DNA of 47,979 nt. Origin: Nitrospinota bacterium. Lineage in GTDB: Bacteria; Nitrospinota; Nitrospinia; Nitrospinales; VA-1. The notes under the pieces were generated by a model, which worked only from the letters and a program-made list of their open reading frames with translations, was not told the origin of the DNA and made no database searches. The stretch lies in NCBI GenBank assembly GCA_014382285.1, contig JACNKA010000111.1:1-47979 (forward strand). The letters run 5' to 3'. Position numbers and translations under genes: made by a program. Positions 8,639-15,238 of the stretch are shown one piece after another; position 1 is the first letter of the stretch, and each line of letters opens with the position of its first letter.

Positions 8639-9631
8639 ATGCGCACAGAATTGATAGATAATATGGTCAACACCGCCTTAAAAGGCGAATCGATTTCTTA
8701 CGATCAAGCTTTACAACTGGAGTCACTGACCCACGAAGAACTGGACTATCTCTTTATCGGGACCGACCGCATTCGTGAGCAGTTTAAAGGACAGGATGTT
8801 AAAATTTGCTCCATCGTCAACGCAAAATCTGGACGATGCGTGGAGGACTGCTCCTTCTGCTCTCAATCCAGCTCATTCCAGACTGATTCACCAGAATATG
8901 AGTTGATGGATGTAGAAGAAATTGTTGCTGCCGCAAAAGAAGCGGAAGCTTTTGGATCTAATGAATTCTCCATCGTTACCTCTGGAACTTCTCTCGATGA
9001 CCGGAAAGAACTGGACCGGGTGATCGAAGCAATCAAACGTATCAAGGCTGAAACCCAGCTTGAAACCTGTTGCTCCCTGGGGCTGATGCCAATGGAACAT
9101 TTAAAGGAACTGAAAGAAGCCGGACTGGACCGGTGCCACCACAATCTGGAAACCGCAAAAAGCCATTTCGATAAAATCGTTTCAACCCATACCTATGATG
9201 ATGAAGTCGGCGCCATACAAAACGCCAAGGCCGCAGGATTGCAGGTCTGCGTAGGCGGAATCTTCGGAATGGGAGAATCGTTCACTCAAAGAGCCGAACT
9301 GGCTTTTTCCATTCGCGAGTTGGACACGCAATCGTTTCCGATCAACTTTCTCAAACCGGTTGAAGGAACCGGCCTGAGCCATCTGGAACCCATGGAACAT
9401 TATGAAGCCCTTCGAACCATTTCCCTTTTGCGACTGGTTTTACCTGATATCGACCTGTTCGTCTGCGGGGGACGGGAAGAAGTGCTGACCGACCAGCAGG
9501 ATCGACTGTTTGCTGCCGGGGCGAACGGAATTCTGGGAGGCAACTATCTCACGACCAAGGGCCAGGACCCAAAAAGAGATATAGAAATGATCGAAGGTCT
9601 GGGGCTCCGCCCGGTTTACACCTCTATATAA
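8639..9631 (+). CDS. bioB: Biotin synthase
   Basis: 330 aa, normal for BioB. It is a radical SAM enzyme that inserts sulfur into dethiobiotin, the last step of biotin synthesis. The [4Fe-4S] motif is Cys67, Cys71 and Cys74 (GRCVEDCSFCSQSS), preceded by KICSIVNAKSG. Further family blocks are CCSLGLMPMEHLKELKEAGL, the YNHN-like stretch DRCHHNLETAKSHF, GGIFGMGES and NFLKPVEGTGL. No other biotin genes lie in the window. A hairpin terminator follows, shared with convergent trxA. Confidence 0.96.
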   Translation: MRTELIDNMVNTALKGESISYDQALQLESLTHEELDYLFIGTDRIREQFKGQDVKICSIVNAKSGRCVEDCSFCSQSSSFQTDSPEYELMDVEEIVAAAKEAEAFGSNEFSIVTSGTSLDDRKELDRVIEAIKRIKAETQLETCCSLGLMPMEHLKELKEAGLDRCHHNLETAKSHFDKIVSTHTYDDEVGAIQNAKAAGLQVCVGGIFGMGESFTQRAELAFSIRELDTQSFPINFLKPVEGTGLSHLEPMEHYEALRTISLLRLVLPDIDLFVCGGREEVLTDQQDRLFAAGANGILGGNYLTTKGQDPKRDIEMIEGLGLRPVYTSI

Positions 9632-9665
9632 AGAGCCCACTCGGCGTAGTTCGATCAGAAAAACT

Positions 9666-9703
9666 AAACCCCCTTCTCCCAGACGGAAAAGGGGGTTTAT
9701 ATA
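9666..9703. terminator. Bidirectional hairpin terminator between bioB and trxA
   Basis: The stem is AAACCCCCTT paired with AAGGGGGTTT around a 13-base loop. A-rich sequence lies on the left and T-rich sequence on the right, so it can serve the plus-strand bioB and the minus-strand trxA. Confidence 0.75.
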
Positions 9704-9731
9704 TTTAAACTCTTATAGAAAACCTGACGAT

Positions 9732-10064
9732 TTACGCCAACAAGTTTTCCTCAATGACTTTCTTGATTTCTGCTTTCGATTTTACCCCAACAATCTGTTG
9801 CACCACCTGCCCGCCCTTAATGAAAAGCAAGGTCGGAATGCCACGAATGCCATAGGTGGTTGCGGTATTGGGGTTGTCGTCCACATTCAGCTTGCCCACA
9901 AGAATTTGACCCTCAAAATCTCCGGCAATCTCTTCAATGGTGGGTGTAAGCATTTTGCAGGGCTGACACCACTCGGCCCAGAAATCCAGCATGACTGGCT
10001 TATCAGAATTTAGAACCGTTTGCTCAAATTCAGCGTCTGAGACTGTGACCACTTTACCTGACAT
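9732..10064 (-). CDS. trxA: Thioredoxin
   Basis: 110 aa, a single thioredoxin fold. The active site is WCQPC (Cys33 and Cys36), with Gln replacing the usual Gly. Other landmarks are FWAEWC before it, the PTIEEIA helix and the cis-proline stretch GIRGIPTLLF. It reduces cytoplasmic disulfides, normally recharged by thioredoxin reductase (not in this window). The ATG at 10064 was chosen because AAGGAG lies 6 bp before it; a TTG two codons upstream would fall inside that spacing. It is transcribed convergently to bioB and divergently from the GGCT-like gene. Confidence 0.95.
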   Translation of the reverse strand: MSGKVVTVSDAEFEQTVLNSDKPVMLDFWAEWCQPCKMLTPTIEEIAGDFEGQILVGKLNVDDNPNTATTYGIRGIPTLLFIKGGQVVQQIVGVKSKAEIKKVIEENLLA

Positions 10065-10347
10065 AAACAACTCCTTGAAATTAGAAAGAAATAATCACCC
10101 TTGAATCGGATTCTTAGGGGAAAATCAAAAATTTTATAGAATTAGCCTATTGCTGACAACTCATTTGCAATGAATGGCCCTGAATTGAAAAATAGTTTCA
10201 ATCAAAATGAAAATGACGACCACGTAGGAATGATTTTTTTGATACTATCATAACTTCCCTATTACCGGCAAGCTCTTTGCCTGAGACTCGTAGGGAGAAA
10301 TCAAATAAGGCTCATAAGTTAAATGACTTGGAACAGGAGTTTTAATA

Positions 10348-10821
10348 ATGGCTGATGTCGTACATTTTTTTGCGTACAACGAATTGATCAACGAAGATTT
10401 TTTTAAAGAAAAGGGGTTGGAGTATTTATTCAAATCCTCAGTAACCCTCTCGGCTTGGCAACTGGTGTTTAACAAAATCCCCATCGATAATAAGGGCGTG
10501 GAGGGACTGGGATTAGCCAACATAGAACCAACCAACGATAATGCCGGGATGATGCATGGAGAACTATATGCCATGGATGAAAAGTTTCTTCCGCAATTGG
10601 ATAAACTTTTTGGCCACCCCGACGAATATCAACGCAAAGTCATGCGCTTTAACCGCCACGATTTCACCATGATTAATGGACTGACCTATATCGCCCGACC
10701 CGACAAAATTCAGAGAGGGCTCAAACCTGACAAAGCCACCATGAAAATTCTCAGGAAAGCTAAAAAGCTTTTCCCCATGCTTTATTTTTCGCGGATGATG
10801 AACACCCCCACCTGCGATTGA
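10348..10821 (+). CDS. Gamma-glutamylcyclotransferase-like (GGCT/AIG2 fold) protein
   Basis: 157 aa. The layout fits the GGCT-like fold: an opening FFAYNELIN where active enzymes have a YGSN loop, then SAWQLVFNKIP, and MHGELYAMDEKFLPQLDKLF followed by YQRKVM. In active members the region after LD is LDxxEG, with the Glu acting as catalyst. Here it reads LDKLFG and the YGSN loop is also changed, so cyclotransferase activity is doubtful. Its stop is 8 bp before the DDAH gene's ATG, so the two are probably co-transcribed. The preceding 10065-10347 spacer is AT-rich and must hold both divergent promoters; I see no certain elements in it. Confidence 0.6.
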   Translation: MADVVHFFAYNELINEDFFKEKGLEYLFKSSVTLSAWQLVFNKIPIDNKGVEGLGLANIEPTNDNAGMMHGELYAMDEKFLPQLDKLFGHPDEYQRKVMRFNRHDFTMINGLTYIARPDKIQRGLKPDKATMKILRKAKKLFPMLYFSRMMNTPTCD

Positions 10822-10829
10822 GTGCCCCC

Positions 10830-11603
10830 ATGACCGCATTCACGGCGTTAGTGAGAAAACCCGGGCTGAATTTCCACCAAGCCCTGTCGGGGCATCCGGA
10901 GAAAAATGACACCGACCTTGCTATCGCTCTCAGCCAACACGAGGGTTATGTAGACGCTCTAAAACAGGTCGGGGGTAACGTTGAATATTTGCCACCTCAG
11001 GATAACCTCCCTGATGCAACATTTGTCGAAGACACCGCCGTGATTTTAGAAAACAAATTCCTGCTTTGCCCGATGAAAGAACCCTCGCGCCAGGCCGAAA
11101 CTCAATTTACCGCCACCACACTCAAAACATACCGGGACTGCGTGACTCTGGATTCTCCCGCGACTCTGGATGGTGGAGATGTGATGGACACTCCCGACAC
11201 GATTTTTGTCGGCCTCTCAAAACGCACCAATTTGAGAGCCATACAAGCACTCTCCAAACTCACTTCTAAAAAAGTAGTGCCTGTCGCCGTGATAAAAGGC
11301 TTGCATCTTAAAAGTGCGACCACCTTCCTCGGAAACAATCTCTTAATCATAGACCCAACCCGGGTGGATGCTTCAAACCTGAAACAATTTGACTGGATCG
11401 AAGTGAGTGAAGATGAATCCTATGCCGCCAATTGCCTGACACTGGGAAGCACCGTCCTGATGCCAGCCGGGTTCCTCAACGTCAGGAATAAAATTCAGGC
11501 GCATGGATTTAAAACCCTCGAACTGGAAATGAGCGAATTTGAAAAAGCCGATGGCAGCATCACTTGTTTGAGCTTAATTATTCCCACGCATGACACAATC
11601 TAA
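10830..11603 (+). CDS. Dimethylarginine dimethylaminohydrolase family (DDAH-like) hydrolase
   Basis: 257 aa, a single guanidino-modifying-enzyme domain. Recognisable blocks are TALVRKPGLNFHQAL at the start, PDATFVEDTAVI, SPATLDGGDVMD, GLHLKSATTFLGNN (histidine of the active site) and the catalytic cysteine Cys246 in GSITCLSLII near the C-terminus. DDAH cleaves methylated arginine to citrulline and a methylamine. Related bacterial enzymes can be arginine or agmatine hydrolases, so the substrate is open. The ATG at 10830 places the N-terminus where the family normally starts. A TTG overlapping the upstream stop (10818) is a weaker choice. Confidence 0.88.
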   Translation: MTAFTALVRKPGLNFHQALSGHPEKNDTDLAIALSQHEGYVDALKQVGGNVEYLPPQDNLPDATFVEDTAVILENKFLLCPMKEPSRQAETQFTATTLKTYRDCVTLDSPATLDGGDVMDTPDTIFVGLSKRTNLRAIQALSKLTSKKVVPVAVIKGLHLKSATTFLGNNLLIIDPTRVDASNLKQFDWIEVSEDESYAANCLTLGSTVLMPAGFLNVRNKIQAHGFKTLELEMSEFEKADGSITCLSLIIPTHDTI

Positions 11604-11786
11604 CTACCCCCACCACTGCAAGCCACCAAATCTTGACTTGCAATTTTGAAGAAATAGCCTGAGTATAAAAGGTAGACTCGGAAACAGTTTGGGGGATGTT
11701 GGGGCTTGGTGTCCGGGGTCCCGAAAATGATTTTTTTTCAGCTGAAATCTGGTCGAATCTTTAAAACTTTAATTCAGGAGGGTTCT

Positions 11787-12311
11787 ATGATCAAGTCTGA
11801 AAGCAGTAGCGGAAAATATTTCTGGGGTATTTTAATAGCGGCCTTGATTTTTTCAAGCGCGAGTGCCGTTGCCAACCCTTTGAGCGGCTATACCATTCAT
11901 GTCAGTGCTCCGCATATGATGGATGGCGAGGTCATTGGGCCTTTTCACCATTATTGCAAGCCGATCAATGATGATATCATTCAATGCGTTTTGTTCGAGT
12001 CGACCGAACCGAATGCGAGAATGACGGAAGTGGAATATATGGTTTCCAAAAAATTGGCTAGAAAGGCGATTCCGGAATGGTCTCACAAACAAAACTGGCA
12101 TGACCATGCGGAAGAAATTGCCACCGGCCGGGTGGCCATTCATGTTCCTACGGACCCGGCAGAAAAGAAAAAACTGGCGGATTATGTAGCCAAAACCGAT
12201 GGTATTATTTTTCATCTCTGGCCTCATGGTGCGCCCATTCCTGACGGCTCGGTGAGCATTGCCCAGTCAGTGGGTCATTGGGAAGCCCTGCATGGAAAAG
12301 TGAAAAAATAA
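11787..12311 (+). CDS. Exported DUF1264 (OBAP-like) protein
   Basis: 174 aa. A signal peptide (GILIAALIFSSASAVA, about 14-29) is followed by a DUF1264 domain: FHHYCKPINDDIIQCVLFES, ARMTEVEYMVSKKLA, and FHLWPHGAPIPDG near the end. The domain is known from plant oil-body-associated proteins and many bacteria, without an assigned reaction. Periplasmic location is inferred. The ATG at 11787 was chosen because a perfect AGGAGG lies 5 bp upstream; the longer frame starting at 11706 would bury the signal peptide. It is His-rich, and it precedes a cytochrome cluster but is separated from it by a strong terminator. Confidence 0.8.
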   Translation: MIKSESSSGKYFWGILIAALIFSSASAVANPLSGYTIHVSAPHMMDGEVIGPFHHYCKPINDDIIQCVLFESTEPNARMTEVEYMVSKKLARKAIPEWSHKQNWHDHAEEIATGRVAIHVPTDPAEKKKLADYVAKTDGIIFHLWPHGAPIPDGSVSIAQSVGHWEALHGKVKK

Positions 12312-12323
12312 CGGGTGATGGAT

Positions 12324-12354
12324 ATGGGGGGACTAGCGTCCCCCCATTTTTTTT
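12324..12354 (+). terminator. Rho-independent terminator after the DUF1264 gene
   Basis: A perfect 10-bp stem ATGGGGGGAC / GTCCCCCCAT with loop TAGC is followed by a run of eight T. It separates the DUF1264 gene from the downstream cytochromes. Confidence 0.9.
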
Positions 12355-12372
12355 GCTAAAAATAAACCTAAT

Positions 12373-12810
12373 ATGATGCGAACGATTCATTTAATCATGA
12401 TAGGAGCCTTTGTTTTCCTGCATGCAGGAGGGGGCGTGGCCGGCGCGTTTCACCCCGATATCTATCATCCGCGAGTTCCCGCCGAGCTTTTAGAAAAACT
12501 TCAGGATATGGATAGCCCCTACCCCGCGACCCCTGAACGCATAGAAGCAGGGCGAAAAATATATTTTGGTAAAGGGTTGTGCGTCACCTGCCACAGTAAC
12601 GATGGCAAGGGCGTGAAGCTTCCCGGTCATTCGCCACGAGATTTCACCGACCCGAAATGGCAGGAGATACGGACCGATGGCGAGATGATGTGGGTGTTGA
12701 GGAACGGAAGCCCGGGAACTGGAATGCCGGTTCGGGTGGGCAAGGTCATCAGTGAGGAAGAGGGCTGGAGTGTGATCCATTTCATCCGCACATTTAATAA
12801 AAGCCAATAG
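12373..12810 (+). CDS. Periplasmic monoheme cytochrome c
   Basis: 145 aa with a signal peptide (about 1-25). One heme motif, CVTCH (Cys70 to His74), sits in KGLCVTCHSNDGKGV. A distal GSPGTGMPV supplies a candidate axial Met. The domain is class I-like and small, suited to shuttling electrons in the periplasm. The next cytochrome starts 8 bp after its stop, so they form an operon. The GSPGTGMP block is shared with the following gene. The initial ATG ATG leaves the exact start uncertain by one codon. Confidence 0.88.
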   Translation: MMRTIHLIMIGAFVFLHAGGGVAGAFHPDIYHPRVPAELLEKLQDMDSPYPATPERIEAGRKIYFGKGLCVTCHSNDGKGVKLPGHSPRDFTDPKWQEIRTDGEMMWVLRNGSPGTGMPVRVGKVISEEEGWSVIHFIRTFNKSQ

Positions 12811-12818
12811 GTGCCAAT

Positions 12819-13364
12819 ATGACTCAAGGTTTCAGGAGGAAGGGGAAAAGTGTTGTAGGGGTGATTCTGGGAATATTTCTACTCGGGATTGTATCCGAAA
12901 CTTTGGCAGGCCCACCAATGGGTCATGGGCGTCGGCACCATTTGCGTCATCATCGTGGACATCATGGACAGGGTTTTGCCGGTGATGGAATTTGTCCGCA
13001 GGTTCGGGTTACAGCTCAGGCTCCCGATGATATCCGCGACCAGCCCAACCCCTTGGAGCCAAGTCGAGAAATTCTTTATGAGGGCGAGTCTTTATTTCAG
13101 GTGGATGTGCAACCCGTGGCCTGCAAAATCTGCCACGGTGTGAATGGCAATGGATTAGGCATCATGGCGCAGGGGCTGAATCCCCTGCCGAGGAATTTCA
13201 ACTGCAAGGAAACGATGCAAGAAGCTTCCGATGGTCAGTTATTCTGGATCATCCGCAATGGTTCTCCGGGAACAGGTATGCCGGCCTTTAAAAATCTGAA
13301 AGATCGGGAAATCTGGAAGATCGTGCATTACTTGCGTCAGTTCTCTCAACCCCGGAGAAAGTAA
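12819..13364 (+). CDS. Periplasmic monoheme cytochrome c with His-rich N-terminal segment
   Basis: 181 aa. A signal sequence or anchor (about 10-30) is followed by a remarkable His/Arg/Gly stretch at 36-51 (HGRRHHLRHHRGHHG), a plausible metal-binding region. The heme motif is CKICH (Cys102 to His106) in ACKICHGVNGNGLG, with GSPGTGMPAF as the likely axial Met. The pattern NPL...CKxCHG...NFxCxETMxxxSDGQxFW is shared with the cytochrome at 17766, so they are paralogs. The partner is unknown. Co-directional with its neighbours, 8 bp after the previous cytochrome. Confidence 0.88.
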   Translation: MTQGFRRKGKSVVGVILGIFLLGIVSETLAGPPMGHGRRHHLRHHRGHHGQGFAGDGICPQVRVTAQAPDDIRDQPNPLEPSREILYEGESLFQVDVQPVACKICHGVNGNGLGIMAQGLNPLPRNFNCKETMQEASDGQLFWIIRNGSPGTGMPAFKNLKDREIWKIVHYLRQFSQPRRK

Positions 13365-13420
13365 AAAAATGTTCCGCTTGCAAGCTCTGCCAGGGTGCCA
13401 AAGGCAATGGCTTTCTGGTC
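13365..13420 (+). pseudogene. Vestigial cytochrome c heme-motif fragment
   Basis: Right after the stop of the preceding cytochrome, 13379-13411 reads in frame CKLCQGAKGNG, which is CxxCHG...GNG with the heme-ligand His changed to Gln. The DNA from 13376 matches the functional heme region of the preceding gene (CKICHGVNGNG) at about 30 of 38 bases. There is no start codon or signal peptide. The frame stays open into the next gene, whose own ATG and signal peptide at 13487 are clear. I read it as a duplication remnant. Confidence 0.5.
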
Positions 13421-13486
13421 TCTGCTTTTATTTGTAAAACAGTTTTTGAGTCCCTGAGATTTAATAACAGGGTCGGGAGAAATATT

Positions 13487-14488
13487 ATGCGGCGATTATT
13501 GCTTGGAAGTTTTGCGGTTTCACTGTTGGTTTTATTGTCAGCGCCTTCTGTCCTTTGGGCTGGGGATGACGGGTTCGCCGAGAAAATAATTAACAGTCAG
13601 TGCAAAAACTGTCACAGGTTCGAAGGCAAACCAAAGTCAAAATTTGAACTGAAAGCACCCGACTTGATGTGGAGCGGCGTGAAATATCAGCGCCCCTGGT
13701 TGATCCGTCGACTGGTGGGGCAGGAGGGCAATCTCTACCCCAATAGTTACCGCTGGGATAAATCTTCTTTTTCCGGCAAGCATATGGTCTTGATGCGCGA
13801 AGAAGCCATAGTGATCGTCGACTATATGGAAAAGACTTACCGCGATCCCCGAATTAAAAAAAGTTTTGTCGACATGTCCACGTTCACGGAGATGGAGGCC
13901 AGTCTGGGGGCAGAGATTTTTCGGGAATATTCCTGCCTGGGTTGCCACCAGATCAAGGACGATGAGGGGAAAAACATAGGCGGCCCGATCAGCGCCGACC
14001 TCTTTGACGCAGGCAATCGCTACACACTGGACTGGTGGAGCCGGTTTGCGGAAAACCCGCAAGACTTCACGCCGCACAGCGGCGAATACCTGGCAGACAT
14101 CAGCACCCGCAAGGCACGCCATATTATTGGATATCTCATGACGCTTGGCGTGAAGGATTTCAAATTCTACGAGCCGTGGAATTCAGAGGCTTTCAAGGAT
14201 GCCGATGCGAAACGCGGAGCCAAAGTTTATAAAGAATATTGCGTGCAGTGTCATGGTCCGCAAGGTAAAGGCGACGGGCCGGGAGCCAAAGGGTTGGACC
14301 CGAAACCCGCAGTGCATGCAGATCTGCCGCTTGCTGATTATCCAGAGGATTATTTATATAACCTGATTTATTTTGGTGGAAAAAGTGTTGGAAAATCTTC
14401 CAATATGCCGGACTGGGGTTTGACGTTGCCAGAACAAAGCCTGGCCGATGTCATTGCTTACGTCCGCTCTACCTTCAAAGGTCAATAA
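13487..14488 (+). CDS. Periplasmic triheme cytochrome c
   Basis: 333 aa with a clear signal peptide (RRLLLGSFAVSLLVLLSAP...WAG, 1-26). Three heme motifs are visible: CKNCH (39-43), CLGCH (150-154) and CVQCH (252-256, in YCVQCHGPQGKGDGPGAKGL). The third domain is a typical class I cytochrome with NMPDWG for the axial Met. The first two are more divergent, and their distal ligands are not obvious. It could be the electron-collecting subunit of a periplasmic oxidase or reductase, but no such enzyme lies next to it. The ATG at 13487 has GGGAG upstream. A strong terminator follows. Confidence 0.9.
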   Translation: MRRLLLGSFAVSLLVLLSAPSVLWAGDDGFAEKIINSQCKNCHRFEGKPKSKFELKAPDLMWSGVKYQRPWLIRRLVGQEGNLYPNSYRWDKSSFSGKHMVLMREEAIVIVDYMEKTYRDPRIKKSFVDMSTFTEMEASLGAEIFREYSCLGCHQIKDDEGKNIGGPISADLFDAGNRYTLDWWSRFAENPQDFTPHSGEYLADISTRKARHIIGYLMTLGVKDFKFYEPWNSEAFKDADAKRGAKVYKEYCVQCHGPQGKGDGPGAKGLDPKPAVHADLPLADYPEDYLYNLIYFGGKSVGKSSNMPDWGLTLPEQSLADVIAYVRSTFKGQ

Positions 14489-14491
14489 TAG

Positions 14492-14533
14492 AAAAAGGCA
14501 TTGTGTCTTCGTCAGGGTGCAATGCCTTTTTTT
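14492..14533 (+). terminator. Rho-independent terminator closing the cytochrome group
   Basis: The stem AAAAAGGCATTG / CAATGCCTTTTT surrounds a 16-base loop and ends in a T run, starting 4 bp after the triheme cytochrome stop. The remaining 250 bp up to the response regulator is AT-rich, with no other feature I can name; it presumably holds the regulator's promoter. Confidence 0.9.
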
Positions 14534-14785
14534 ATAGTTCTTCGCCACCGCACACCTCCTCATTTATTCCTTGAAATACATAAGGTTAAGGCTAGTTCCC
14601 CGGCTGCGTCCTGCGCCTGAAATTTGTTAATGAAAAAAAATTCATTTGGGAAACTATGGCAGGATCTATTTTGAGGAATTATATTCCTTAAAAGTTAGTG
14701 GTCGAGTTCACTTTTTGTAAAAAAATAATTTGAGACTTTTTCCAGGCAGTGAACTTTGTTCCCAACCCTGAGTAGGAGGTTCCCC

Positions 14786-15208
14786 ATGTCCTTTATAGAA
14801 AACGCTTCCAGCACCAAAGGTAAGATTCTGATCATTGATGATGAGGCAGAAGTGAGAGAGGTGTTAAGGCTTCACCTTGAGTCGGGCAACTACAATGTGA
14901 TTGAGGCTTCAGATGGCGAAGAGGGCATCAGTATGATGAAGTCGGGTTCCAATCTTTTGCAGGTTGGGCTGATTCTTTGCGATATCAGAATGCCAAAGGT
15001 CAATGGCATTGAGGCCATTAATTATTTGAAACAGAATGCTCCTTCCATCCCTATCATTGTGGTAACGGGTTACCCCGACTCAGACCTGGCAGTTTCTTTA
15101 ATGAAAAAAGGTGTGAAAGATTATCTGGTCAAGCCTATTGAGAAAGAAAAACTTCTGGCCAAAGTTGCCGAGGTACTCGCCGCCCCACAAGAATTTAATT
15201 ATGTTTGA
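14786..15208 (+). CDS. Single-domain response regulator (CheY-like)
   Basis: 140 aa, one receiver domain and no output domain. Landmarks are the acidic pocket IIDDEAEVRE (18-20), phosphoacceptor Asp66 in LILCDIRMPKVNG, the switch Thr94 in VVTGYPDSD and Lys116 in YLVKPIEKEKL. It should be phosphorylated by a histidine kinase, most likely the one encoded 30 bp downstream, and pass the signal by protein contact. The ATG at 14786 is 5 bp after AGGAGG; an upstream in-frame TTG at 14756 has no such site. Confidence 0.92.
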   Translation: MSFIENASSTKGKILIIDDEAEVREVLRLHLESGNYNVIEASDGEEGISMMKSGSNLLQVGLILCDIRMPKVNGIEAINYLKQNAPSIPIIVVTGYPDSDLAVSLMKKGVKDYLVKPIEKEKLLAKVAEVLAAPQEFNYV

Positions 15209-15238
15209 ACCACGTATCCATAACAAGAGGCTCAATGT

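Noticed and set aside
13365-13486. Reading the triheme cytochrome as a longer four-motif protein starting upstream
   Set aside because: No start codon upstream, the extra motif lacks the heme His, and a proper signal peptide begins at 13487.
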